Part shown: piece after piece, positions 19,760-28,488 of the stretch
Layout: the number at the start of each line of letters is the position of its first letter
Numbering within the stretch: the stretch's first letter is position 1
Assembly (NCBI RefSeq): GCF_000499385.1
Contig: NW_013654355.1
Span: 1 to 28,488, forward strand
Source: Eimeria necatrix
Lineage: Eukaryota > Apicomplexa > Conoidasida > Eucoccidiorida > Eimeriidae
Reading direction: 5' to 3'
Length of the DNA: 28,488 nt
Notes under the pieces: generated by a model
Told to the model about the DNA's origin: nothing
Databases searched by the model: none
The model's input: the letters and a program-made list of their open reading frames with translations, nothing else
Position numbers and translations under genes: made by a program

Positions 19760-22560
19760 GTCGAGACAACCTTTTATCCGCGAGTTGGCTTGTCGGACGT
19801 GCCGTAGACTGCTGGCAAGCCTTTATTGTGCGTATCTGGCTTCATTCATATTTCGACTACACAGAAGCTTCTGGAATCACGCTTGGTACCCATAGCGGTG
19901 AAATGCTTGGCACAAAGACTGCTTGAGTTGGTTACAACTGATTAGACAGCTGGAAGTCACCCCCTACAGTTGAGTACTTAAGCATCTTGCTATCCTCAAC
20001 ACCTTTGCCAGCTGCACCTTCGTTTGTCATAGAAGAGAGCCAATGTGTCTTTTTCTCTGCTCACACAGGTTAATATATATAGAAAGAAAGGCAGCGTCTT
20101 TAAAAAGGTTGTTGATGTGTATCGATAAGTTGTGCTGAGCTCGAGTAGTGTCCAGAGTTACGGTTTTTTGTGCCGTCAGATTCAGACCACAATTCACTGT
20201 CTTCAATTAAGAGACCACAATTACAAGAGTGGCGGCTGATTTTTGTTCTGTGATATGCTTATGCCTTATGAGGGCAGAAAGTGCGCATAAATACGGGCTG
20301 AGCATCGCACTTTAGATTCCATGCGCTTTTCAATGGGCCGCCAGACTTTTGGCGGAGTTCCTGCGTATTGTTGGATACAATTGAAACACGATTAGGCATT
20401 CTTTGCTACGTTAAGGAACCAGGATAGAGGTGATTGAAACGCCACTTAGTAGTCAAGACACTCTGCTGACAAAACCTATGCTTGTTACAGCCTTGCTCAT
20501 CTGCGCTGGTGGAAAGCAAGCAGAAATTTAGACGTCTTTGCCTACAATCTCAAGCTGAAGGCTGGTATCTAATTACCCAGCAATAGTGCAGGCGGTGCAC
20601 TGCGTATAGAAATACTGCTTTAGAGGCGTGACTCTTTGTTTTGTTTGGTAATGCTGTCTGGTGAACAGCCTCAAGGCTCTCTTGATATCCGCCACTCTCC
20701 CCCGTTGCACGCAACTAATGAGTCCAGAGGCGAGCCAATTGTGCGTCAGTTCTGTATTGTCGACACGTACGTGTATGCGGCAGCCAAGGCGCAGTCATGC
20801 CGACACTCGAAAAAACCCAAGTGTGATGCAGGTTCTCCTCATGTGAAGCAGACACGAAATTAATTAGCACAGTGTGTATTTATGATTCTCGTGAAAATAG
20901 GCCATTTGCGTTATGCGCGCTTCGATCACGCGCAAAGTTTGGCTCACTCGCGAAGTGCAACGACAAGAGCGATGAGGTCACCGGTATTCATATCTTAACA
21001 TATGGAATTCATCCAAGTGGAGTCACACTTCACCTGTTCGTCTACAGTGGTGCTTGCACGCGTGATGCGGACTCTGAACCCATATTTTTGTGAATAGCAA
21101 CTCAAGTTTTGGGGCTATTCTGCAGATGTAAGCTCATTCTGCAACGCGTGCATTTATTTCTCTGAACAGACAAACCCTCTCGCAGGCATTTACTACGAGC
21201 GCGAAGAAAACTTTAGCATGATGCCTCTACTACAACAGTTTCTATTGCTTTCCATTACACAGTGACACGCCTTGTTTTTATGTTTACTAGAGTGAAACCT
21301 TATGACTGCAGTGTTTTGGCGCCTTTTTGACATAATGTGAAAGGGCTCACAACGTCGTCATGGCTTCACTCGAATGCTGTGCCGCATGCGACGTCAATAG
21401 GTTTTTTTTTCAAATGAAAAGCAAAGTTTATGTCCATGTGTTGGCTTACGGAATGCCAACGTATGTTCTTGATGTCGATATTCATATTAAGACACTTCCA
21501 TTTAGCACGGTGCAGATTTTCAAATAATGACAGGAAAGCACCTTGATGTATCCGAATCGGCTAGCAAGCAAGAGGAAAAATTAGCGTTTGCTACGAATTA
21601 GTTTCAGTATCAGAAGAACGCTCAAAGACATACAGACACTGTCGGAGCACAGTAGTTACAATTTGCAGGCGGCGTGCTGTGTCTGCGGCAGCGCGTAAGG
21701 CCGACTACTGGGTATGCATCCCCAAGCAACGTGATTCCGTTTATTTGCACAGACATTTATAGTTTCGGAAAATATTGAAACGAATTTTTTTAATAGCTTT
21801 AGTTCAACGACTGAGAAGCATGACAAGTTAGATGCAGCAGTTGGAGCGTATTTCAAAATGGTTTGGTTCCATACTGTTTGTATTTCTTCGAGCTACTGCT
21901 TTCGCAAGAGAGCATTGCTCTGACCGGGTTCCTGAATGACAGTGTCTGCCGACAATCGTTGCGTTCACCCTAGAAAGTTAGTTTCTTCCCCCAAGCAAAC
22001 CAATAGAGGAGATGCGGGCGAGTTAGTATGTGTAATTTTGGCCAAAGTCTATAGCAACAGAATGAAACACAGGAATAGAATCCATTGCTTGTTAGCACGA
22101 ATGTCCCGCGCTTCGTCGACACGTTTGCGAAATATGAGGTGAGCGATGTGCAGGCTCACTGGTTTTGCAGTTGGTACGCCGTGTCAACGCAAGCAAAAAA
22201 CGCGGTGGCTGTGCTGTGGATCTTGCCTGCGGCTGGTTCTCGATAGGTTGGGGTCCTTTTTGGCGCGTGTGGGGTATATTGAGTAGTGACATAGGACCTT
22301 TTAGCGGCGCTGCTTTGCTTCCTGCCTGTACATTATAACTCATTTTCAATCTAGGTCATCGGCAGATGCAGCTCCCAGGCCTGACTTCCAGGATGTGCGT
22401 TGAATGCTTCGGAAAGGGGGATGTAGCGGATTTGGGTGCTTTCTTTCGTGGTTTAAAACTGGAAAACATACATTAATTTACACTTAATCAGACTGTGCGT
22501 CGCAAGGGATAGCAAGCAACAGGACGGTATTCGGTAAGACCTAAAGAGACGAAGATTTCG
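19760..22560. other. No gene supported
   Basis: About 2.8 kb of short overlapping frames. An ATG-started minus frame at 22092-22343 (about 83 codons, Pro/Gln/Thr-rich) and a plus pair at 20636-21093 were considered, but they have no splice support. There is no repeat or RNA gene. Confidence 0.4.
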
Positions 22561-22745
22561 TTGATCAAACGTACTTATTACATGACACGCTCTGTTATTC
22601 TAAGAATTGGTGTTCCCGTTCAAGTTTGCTTTGCTTCGTTTTGGACAAAATTTCAAAATGAAAAATGGACAAAAGCAACATTGGCGGAGAAATCACTGCA
22701 GCAGAGTCAGGCTGTAGTTTGCTCTGATTGGTATATAAAAGACGA

Positions 22746-23024
22746 ATGAGCATTGCACGCATGCGTGTGCTGTATGCAGTTGCTATATTGTGCCACAGCA
22801 TGTGCTTTTTTTTAACAGGAACGAGGGGTTTCCAAAAACGTGTTAAACATTCGGCTCTTGTATGTGCTTTTTTACATATCAGCCGCGAAATTGTCCAGAA
22901 AATGTCAGTGCGCTCTTCACATCGTATGTTGTGTTCAGTTATCAAACTCTCAAATAGTGTTTCAACTCTGAATCTTTGCAACGAAGCCTGCTTTTTCAAT
23001 TACTATGAGTTCGAATGCAAATGA
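22746..23024 (+). CDS. Small ATG frame with hydrophobic N-terminus, uncertain
   Basis: An ATG at 22746 opens 92 codons. Residues 6-24 form a hydrophobic run (MRVLYAVAILCHSMCFFL) that could act as a signal peptide, followed by a basic segment. A TATA-like string (tatataaaag) lies only about 6 bases upstream, too near for an ordinary promoter. A very good polypyrimidine acceptor (tgcttttttttaacag) occurs inside the frame near 22820, so the first part may be intron. The minus strand is also open across the region (22595-22999, 134 codons). Not recognised. Confidence 0.15.
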   Translation: MSIARMRVLYAVAILCHSMCFFLTGTRGFQKRVKHSALVCAFLHISREIVQKMSVRSSHRMLCSVIKLSNSVSTLNLCNEACFFNYYEFECK

Positions 23025-23029
23025 GGGCT

Positions 23030-24860
23030 GGTGCGGGGTTTTGTGCTTGAACTACAAGACAGGAAACTTTGAAGCCTATGGGAGCAGTCATATAACACGC
23101 AGCCACCGTGGCGCATGGGTTGTAGACAACAAACACACGAAGTATCCAAGAGAGCGACAGAAGTCTGCTTGCCCTAAGCAATCATTTTTCGAAAGTGCGT
23201 GAGTTCCGTAGTCTACCGTACTCAAGAGGCAAGTAACATCGAACACGTGGCAAAGTCTGCCCCACTCCATAACTTCCAAAATTTAAAAAAAAACACCCGG
23301 GAACGTTCATTCATGCTCATAACCGACTGCACCCGCAATCCAACCGAATGTTAGGGGAACAGGGAATCTCAGGATGTGACGCAGTACCCGCAAATATATT
23401 TTGCAAAGCAAGCACGCAAATTATTTTAACTACGCTTTGCCTCTTATGCGCAACCCAAGGCCACGGAATATATCCTAAACGCCTAGCCAGCGTGTTACTT
23501 TATACGCAGAACAGATTAAGCAGCATCAAACCTCATACTAGTAGCTTAGCATAGCAATGTAAAATTTTTTTTATCATCCAGGGTTTCCTTTCTTCTTGTC
23601 CTGCTTATTCACAATTCGCCATAAATAGAGTTGGATGCGTTTATGATTTTGATACATGGCCCGTTCATAGCATTTGTCAGGCTAATATCTGTCCTCCAAA
23701 GCCTCAGCGGCGAAATAAATGAGCTGAGCTGACGTATCATGGCTCACATTGTGCGCCCGCGTACCCGAGGCTTACCGTAAAATCTGAGTGTGTGGCCTTT
23801 TTCGACACATGGTTGTTGCAAATTAGAGTATTACAAAGGCCGTAGACGTCGTATGTTGAACGAGTTTTTCTGGGGAAAAATGCATTCGACTCGCCTACCA
23901 CACGGCGCGACTTTACACCGCGAGTCCGTGAGATGCATCACACATAACAACTGAACAAGTAACTTTTCCACCCCTTGGCTGCTCAAAGCTCTAAGGCTAC
24001 CGCAGAAACTGATTTGCCGTCGTGTGCCCAGAGAGTGACCAGTCTTGGAGAGCTTTCCACGTTCTCTAAATATTTTGTGTTGCCCTGCCTACAACCAAAA
24101 ATCCTGTTTTGCTTCTAATAATGCGTGTTCTTGACGCAGCTTTGGGCGTTCATGTCTCCGTCCTCTTATTATTTCGTGAAGTGTTGTTCCCGTTTTTTTC
24201 CCCCCCCACTATGCTGAAACCTCCAACGTCACCCATCCACTCACACTCACACAACAACTCTCAAGACGCATTTCAGTTCTCACTCTGTAGAACTGGAAAT
24301 GCGTTGTTCTTGGTGCAGCACGTTTTCTTTGTGGTCACTTATGGGTTCTAATTCTCCATAACGGTTCATTCGTTATCGTGGTGATGGTATATTTCGTGTG
24401 TTTTAGTTAGGCAGACACGGGTGGCATGACGCATGTGCTTTCGCACTTGAGTGGCATCGTATCTCTACTCCACGCTTGACCAGCACTAACTAGCTCTCAC
24501 ATGGGCCTCTTCAATTGCAGCCTCAATGCGCAAGCACCGGCATGCAAAGCCACACTTCGCTTTGCACTGGGCTTGAATGTTTGCTCATCACACAACCTGG
24601 CAAACAGGAATTGAAGAACTCGGCTGCGATATTTACCTTCCCAGTAGGTTCTACTGCTAAAATGGAAAATCACGAAAGCGCACGTTAAGAATTCGCCTGG
24701 CATTTAGCGCATCAGCGTGTCGGAGAACTTTCAGTTTAGGACTGCGGGGTAGGCCCTCCTTTGCCACATTGCATTATGTCCTTTGCTAGCGTCAGGTTGC
24801 TCCGTACACATGGGCTCAATTAGATATGCCGCTCATGCGCATACTTAATTTGTTTCTTGT
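23030..24860. other. No gene supported
   Basis: This stretch holds short frames, a T8/C8 homopolymer run near 24195-24210 and a GCATGCA site at 24540-24546. A minus ATG frame (24497-24703, 68 codons) has ordinary composition and an internal donor-like GTAAAT, but no confirmed partner. Confidence 0.4.
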
Positions 24861-24862
24861 AG

Positions 24863-25120
24863 ATTTGCGTGGATGGGGAAAAAGCCTGAGCACGACGGAA
24901 ACAGTGGGAAGTTGGGTCAGCGAAGGAGGCACGGGGCAGCGCCGGTATTGTAGGCTGCTGCTTCTGACATACTCCTTTTGCCGATCCGGTGAAGTGCAGG
25001 CATTCTTCTGTATTCGGCTGTGTTCCTATTCCTCACGAAAGCATGGTGATGATGCGTTCGGTCGTAGTGTTTTAGCTCGCCTAAGCCTTTGGTACGACGA
25101 TGCCTCTCAGACTCTCTTAC
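24863..25120 (+). CDS. Candidate splice-bounded exon, 258 nt
   Basis: A good acceptor (tttgtttcttgtag) ends at 24862 and a consensus donor GTAAGT starts at 25121. One frame is open throughout, a length typical of exons. The peptide contains SLSTTETVGSWVSEGGTGQR and ends SLWYDDASQTLL. It is Ser/Arg/Leu-rich and matches no family I know. The minus strand across the same bases also holds an ATG frame (to 24917, beginning MTTYVRESERHRR) of similar quality, so strand is not settled. The next possible acceptor is only 38 bases downstream, too short for a normal intron. Confidence 0.22.
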
Positions 25121-25164
25121 GTAAGTGGTCATTTGCTATTTTTGTTTTCATACTTTAGCTTGAA

Positions 25165-26050
25165 GCCTCGGCGAGCCACGCCACCAAATACTCAAGTAAA
25201 AGCTATGTGTTTTATCAGACTAATGGCGTGCCTTCTCTTGCCGCGTGCTAATCGGAGCAGCCTGTGCAGCCAAGATTCTCGAATTTTTGTCGAATGCAGC
25301 TAAGGATGCCGATCGTTTGTTTCCCTGTCGAAGACCTACGCAGACGGTTTCATACAGTTACGTTGAACTGCCGTCATGATGCGTTGCAGCTAATATTGTA
25401 AGCTCCGCCAGCGTATTGATCGAAGCGCAGCTGTTCCTGGCGCTTCACTGACGTGACCCTCCCCTTTTTGTCTCGAATCCAGTTGTTCGGATTTTTTCCG
25501 TGCCGACAGCGAAGAGGTGCTGCTCTGAGATGCTGTTATCGCTTTCAAACAGTGGGCATTCGGCTAGCGATGAGTCTAATAATTGTACACGCATATTGGA
25601 GCTTCCGGGCCTGCTGGCCACGTGATACCGTTTGTATTAGCGACGGGTCTCTCTTTCAGATTCAAAGCATACCGGTGAGGGAATTCGTATGGTACTGTTC
25701 TAGTGGTGCACACCAAATAATGAGAGTGCATTCGGTGACGCGGTAAAGGAGCAAGAGGATGCTGCACACAACGGCGCGCATTAAGCAAGATCATGTTGTA
25801 AGTGGTATTGCCACACGTTGCTCGTGAAGATAACTTGCAAACACCACTAGCGTAGTGTCATGCTCAGCCGTGCTCACTTCTGCATGAAGCACGCTTTGTG
25901 GGACTTAGGCGTGTGACATATGTTTTTCACATTTCTCACTGAAGCGGTGCGTGCAGACAGACTGCCGGAACACGCTCGTTTCGTTCCTTTCTGTGTTATC
26001 CACTTTGTCACACTAACGTTTTCCTGTGGGCACCATGTATTTTTACGGGA
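25165..26050. other. No gene supported
   Basis: A plus frame at 25453-25746 (97 codons) is Cys/Arg/Phe-rich and shadow-like. No repeat, RNA gene or paired splice sites stand out. Confidence 0.4.
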
Positions 26051-26053
26051 TTT

Positions 26054-26299
26054 TTAGTTTGCCGATTTGAGACTTTTGTTGTGTACTAAATTCTCGTAAC
26101 GCTGGCGACTAATGGCGAACGGCACTTCTGACACACTGTAGCCCTTGAACTCTTGAAACTGACATGCAACACGCAAAAAGGGGAAAAATAATGCTTTGTT
26201 GGCAATGCAACCTAGCGCAAAGATGTCTACCAAAGTGAGCAACTCAGGGCGTACGTCTTGAAGCACAAGGTTCATCCTTGTGAACGTTGGATTTGGATA
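26054..26299 (-). CDS. Candidate terminal exon, 81 codons, helical protein
   Basis: On the minus strand an acceptor-like 'gcggcctgcag' ends at 26300, followed by 81 open codons to TAA. An internal ATG (26275) starts MNLVLQDVRPELL. The following TLVDIFALGCIANKALF resembles, by eye, subdomain IX of a protein kinase (an Asp-x-Phe/Trp-x-x-Gly element) or a helix of an alpha-solenoid repeat. No other kinase motif (Gly loop, VAxK, HRD, DFG) is visible nearby and the spacing to PELL is too short for a standard kinase. The acceptor and ATG lie in the left part of the second duplication, but the body of this frame is not duplicated. Identity is unknown, though the composition favours coding. Confidence 0.28.
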   Translation of the reverse strand, partial: YPNPTFTRMNLVLQDVRPELLTLVDIFALGCIANKALFFPFLRVACQFQEFKGYSVSEVPFAISRQRYENLVHNKSLKSAN

Positions 26300-26932
26300 C
26301 TGCAGGCCGCCTCAGCCTAAGGCCAGGCTAAGGCGTGCAAGAGCCATTAATACTCATGTGATTAAACATAATATGTTTTCATCGTATTTCGAGGACAGGC
26401 CTACGATCAGGAGAAACTAAATTAGCCAAGTCAGATCGGGAGGCAAGGATACTGCACGATGCAATCATGACTTCCACGATAAGGTGCGTGTGCAGCGGGG
26501 AAAGCAAAAGCAGGTCAAAAATGGATATTGTGGCAGTCTTGTTCTTGTATTATTCGGTGAGAACTTTAGAGCCCAAAATGCAATGCCATCATTCTTCACG
26601 AGCCAGCCTCTCCTTGCACCCATATGAGAAAATGCCTATTCAGTGAGCATATATGAATCCTCTTGTATAGAACCTCTCTAGCCATAATGCCGTATTGCTA
26701 TTACGGTGCCTACAACCCATGGCAAAAGGCGTGGTGTACGTATGAGAAATGATTTGTTTACAAATTATTGGCTGCGTAGCGATTCCCCTTGCGGAGGGAA
26801 TCTGGAGGCTCAGCTTGGAGACAAGCGCTGCAACGCCTTTGCCCAGATTGATGCGCCTAGCGACGTCAGACGTTGTTTTGGGCACCTGTATTGTATGGCA
26901 GTATGTTAATGCTTTGGTTTTGGCGCGCCATC
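26235..26932. repeat. Second direct duplication, copy 1
   Basis: This copy aligns with about 27792-28488 at an offset rising from 1550 to 1561 through small indels. Positions 26809-26932 are identical to 28365-28488 (124 nt) up to the window end. The rest is about 70-80% identical by eye, with landmarks such as tttcgaggacaggc and ggtgcct. The right boundary is unknown because copy 2 is cut by the window end. Confidence 0.9.
26640..26885 (-). CDS. Candidate exon with armadillo-like segment
   Basis: On the minus strand an acceptor (gccatacaatacag) ends at 26886 and an open frame continues to 26640. It begins VPKTTSDVARRINLGKGVAA and continues LVSKLSLQIPSARG. The pattern of a short basic helix, Gly-x-Gly-Val and then a LVxxLS helix resembles an armadillo repeat. 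This is an impression, not a match. The first 77 bases fall in the stretch identical in the other copy, and the homologous frame there (28441-28238) is also open. The exon end is unclear; GTAAAC and GTAATA are possible donors. It would join the preceding exon candidate in phase 0. Confidence 0.22.
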   Translation of the reverse strand: MPKTTSDVARRINLGKGVAALVSKLSLQIPSARGIATQPIICKQIISHTYTTPFAMGCRHRNSNTALWLERFYTRGFIYAH

Positions 26933-26962
26933 GTAGAACTGTGCTGGGCAGTGACAATACAC

Positions 26963-27094
26963 CTCGCCGTGCATGCTCAAAGACATCTTGGAATGTTCAG
27001 CAGCAGCTGTTTCAGATACGTCATTGAGGCACTGAATGCAACGTCGTTGTGTCGCAGTCCGGACGAACTGCACTCTTATTGGCGGACTCAAACA
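26963..27094 (-). CDS. Candidate exon upstream of the armadillo-like exon
   Basis: This minus-strand frame reads through RRCIQCLNDVSETAAAEHSK and MSLSMHGE to a GTGTAT donor. Removing 26962-26886 (77 bases) joins it in phase 0 to the exon at 26885. Possible acceptors are 'agagtgcag' and 'ttgcattcag' within its first third, so the left end given is the limit of the open frame. The opposing plus strand is also open here and ends in a good CAG-GTACGC donor at 27125, so the coding strand is not proven. No family is recognised. Confidence 0.2.
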
Positions 27095-27145
27095 GCATTA
27101 TTGCGGCACATGGGTGGCGTTTCAGGTACGCTTTAGATACACCAA

Positions 27146-27364
27146 TTATCCCGCAGAATAGCTACGTTCTTGCAGGCTTTGTGAATCCGTGCGGAGCGTT
27201 ACGTCGCTGAACGTTCTGAAAGAGGTACGCGTGCAATCAGAAAGTGTGCTTTTCGAATATTCCGCAGCGCATTCAAGTCTCTTATATTGTGGTGGAGTAT
27301 TTCCCAGCTTTGGAATCGAGCCACTAGTTATAGTGCCACGCACTTGCGCAATTCTGTTGACCAT
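27146..27364 (-). CDS. ATG-started minus frame overlapping a plus frame; strand undecided
   Basis: The minus strand has an ATG at 27364 and 72 codons with ordinary soluble composition (MVNRIAQVRGTITSGSIPKL). The plus strand over 27175-27509 is also open for 110 codons after a good acceptor (acgttcttgcag), but lacks Asp entirely. One of the two may be an exon and I slightly prefer the minus strand on composition. Neither is recognised. The region lies between the two copies of the second duplication. Confidence 0.18.
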   Translation of the reverse strand: MVNRIAQVRGTITSGSIPKLGNTPPQYKRLECAAEYSKSTLSDCTRTSFRTFSDVTLRTDSQSLQERSYSAG

Positions 27365-27811
27365 GCCTGGCGCAGTTGTTCATAGCTGCATGCTGCGTCT
27401 GATGATGCCAAGCCGCATTGCTGTTCGGGCGCCTATTCCAAGTGCACAACACGTGGCGAGGATTGAAAGGATCTCTTCAAAGCACTTCCGTATGTTTCCT
27501 GCTGTCTGAAATGCCGGCATATGCGAGCTCGTCTAGCCAGAAATAAACGCTGCGCTGCGACATGTTTTGGCAGGCTTCTGCACACGATGATGCAGCAGCC
27601 TCTGTTTCGCGCATTCATAGCGGTTGGAAGTATGTGGACGTTTTGCTGCTGCAGTGGTAGTGCACAGTAGTGCAGGGAAGGTGCAAAAGGTGGGTCATCG
27701 GTGCGCAGTTGTGCCTTGCGTCATGTAGCAGTTGTTTCACGGAGACGGAACGGCGTCCATGTGATTCCGCCGCGCTAAGAAGCTTAATAGAGTGAACATT
27801 GCAGGACTTAC

Positions 27812-27848
27812 GTGCGTCTTGGATGTTAAGATTCATTTTTGCCTTCAT
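27812..27848 (-). CDS. Possible short first exon (13 codons) with consensus donor
   Basis: On the minus strand an ATG at 27848 is followed by MKAKMNLNIQDA and then GTAAGT (intron from 27811). The duplicated counterpart reads MNLVLQD and is followed within a few bases by GTACGC, so a start and a donor may be shared by the two copies. A possible second exon after 'actaccactgcag' (near 27651) reads in phase (AKRPHTSNRYECAKQRLL). It is too short to be sure. Confidence 0.18.
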
Positions 27849-28237
27849 AGAATTCGGGTCTTGCAGGCAATGCCAGCTTAAGGCGTGAGAAGGCCATTAT
27901 CGCCCGTGTGGTTTAATATAATATAGCATCATCGTGTTTCGAGGACAGGCTAACAGAAAGAAAAAATCGAGTTATCCAAGTGAGATTGGGAGGCAAGTAT
28001 TTTACACGTTGCAATCTCAACGTCCTGGGCAAGGTGCGTGGGCAGCCGGGATGGCAGCTCAAGAATGGATACTGTGGCACTCTTGTTCTTGTTCTTGCGT
28101 TCTCCTGGGACGATTTTAGAGCCAAAAAAGCAATGCCAGTTCTCTTCATCAGATAGTGCCCGTCTTGCCGCTATATGCAAAGATTGCCAATTTATTGGGG
28201 GATAAAGGACTCCTCTCCTTGTATAGGGCCTCTACAG

Positions 28238-28441
28238 TCATGGTGCCATATTGCTATTACGGTGCCTGCAACCCGTAGCAAGCGGCCTGGTGTGCGCGTG
28301 AGAGAGACGCATTTGACAGAGTATCGTGTGCGTGGCGATTGGCCTTGCGGAAGGAATCCGGAGGCTCAGCTTGGAGACAAGCGCTGCAACGCCTTTGCCC
28401 AGATTGATGCGCCTAGCGACGTCAGACGTTGTTTTGGGCAC
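28238..28441 (-). CDS. Second copy of the armadillo-like exon candidate
   Basis: This is the duplicated counterpart of 26640-26885, with the same acceptor at 28442. It reads VPKTTSDVARRINLGKGVAA then LVSKLSLRIPSARP and continues open with diverged residues (SHAHTRPLATGCRHRNSN) to TGA at 28238, an earlier stop than in copy 1. Substitutions between copies in the diverged part are spread almost evenly over codon positions, which does not support strong selection on this frame. Confidence 0.2.
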   Translation of the reverse strand: MPKTTSDVARRINLGKGVAALVSKLSLRIPSARPIATHTILCQMRLSHAHTRPLATGCRHRNSNMAP

Positions 28442-28488
28442 CTGTATTGTATGGCAGTATGTTAATGCTTTGGTTTTGGCGCGCCATC

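Larger units (their letters stand above)
27792..28488. repeat. Second direct duplication, copy 2 (cut by window end)
   Basis: This copy matches 26235-26932. It is identical over its last 124 bases and diverged before that. On the minus strand the same Met-Asn-Leu codons appear in both copies (27836 and 26275). An acceptor-like ctgca(a)g precedes each. Confidence 0.9.

Noticed and set aside
22731..22740. TATA box (tatataaaag)
   Set aside because: It lies only about six bases before the ATG of a doubtful frame and sits within another open frame; an A/T-rich string alone is not promoter evidence here.
24185..24215. Sequencing or assembly error at the adjacent T and C homopolymers
   Set aside because: Runs of this length occur naturally and no frame across them needs repair.
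26873..27136. Plus-strand exon with a membrane-like segment (MLMLWFWRAIVELCWAV) and a CAG-GTACGC donor
   Set aside because: After the only nearby acceptor (27174) the joined frame stops within about 12 codons. The hydrophobic run is Trp/Phe-rich as expected of an antisense shadow, and the minus strand reads more like protein.

Overview
This looks like nuclear DNA from a eukaryote, and it is gene-poor. Both strands are filled with short, overlapping open frames. No frame carries an intact, recognisable protein, and I see no rRNA, tRNA, CRISPR array, bacterial operon structure or ribosome binding sites. By rough estimate, the number of frames of 60 to 120 codons is about what random sequence of this composition would give, so open frames alone are weak evidence here. 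CpG does not look depleted, which argues against vertebrate DNA. Pyrimidine-rich 'cag' acceptors and GTAAGT, GTATGT or GTAGGT donors occur, and the palindromic motif TGCATGC is over-represented (13 sites found by eye). That motif is known from apicomplexan, especially coccidian, promoters, so a coccidian-like protist is possible. Another CpG-neutral eukaryote, such as an arthropod, cannot be excluded. The organism call is tentative.

The best-supported content is duplicated DNA. (1) A dispersed direct duplication covers about 5.40-6.39 kb and 7.02-7.64 kb. It has a 257-nt block identical in both copies inside diverged flanks, and 337 nt is present only in the first copy. The second copy holds the longest open frame of the window (237 codons, minus strand), which is frameshifted in the first copy. 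(2) A second direct duplication covers about 26.24-26.93 kb and 27.79-28.49 kb, with a fully identical stretch of at least 124 nt that reaches the window end. (3) A 224-nt imperfect tandem repeat lies at about 13.39-13.85 kb. (4) A 45-bp near-perfect tandem repeat lies at 5221-5310 and a 24-bp one at 269-316.

Region by region: 0-1.7 kb has overlapping frames on both strands and one splice-bounded exon candidate (978-1134). 1.65-4.3 kb holds nothing I can support. 4.3-4.6 kb has an ATG-to-donor exon candidate. 5.1-7.7 kb is the first duplication. 8.7-9.2 kb has a 100-nt exon candidate with good splice sites. 10.6-10.8 kb has a 150-nt exon candidate. 12.0-13.2 kb has longer but undecided plus-strand frames. 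13.4-13.85 kb is the 224-nt tandem. 13.85-19.38 kb and 19.75-24.86 kb are nearly empty apart from a convincing-looking terminal exon candidate on the minus strand at 19380-19616. 24.86-25.12 kb has a splice-bounded open frame. 26.05-28.49 kb contains the second duplication and a possible minus-strand multi-exon gene.

No pathway or gene system can be assembled from these pieces. The exon calls are hypotheses with low confidence, and the repeats are direct observations.
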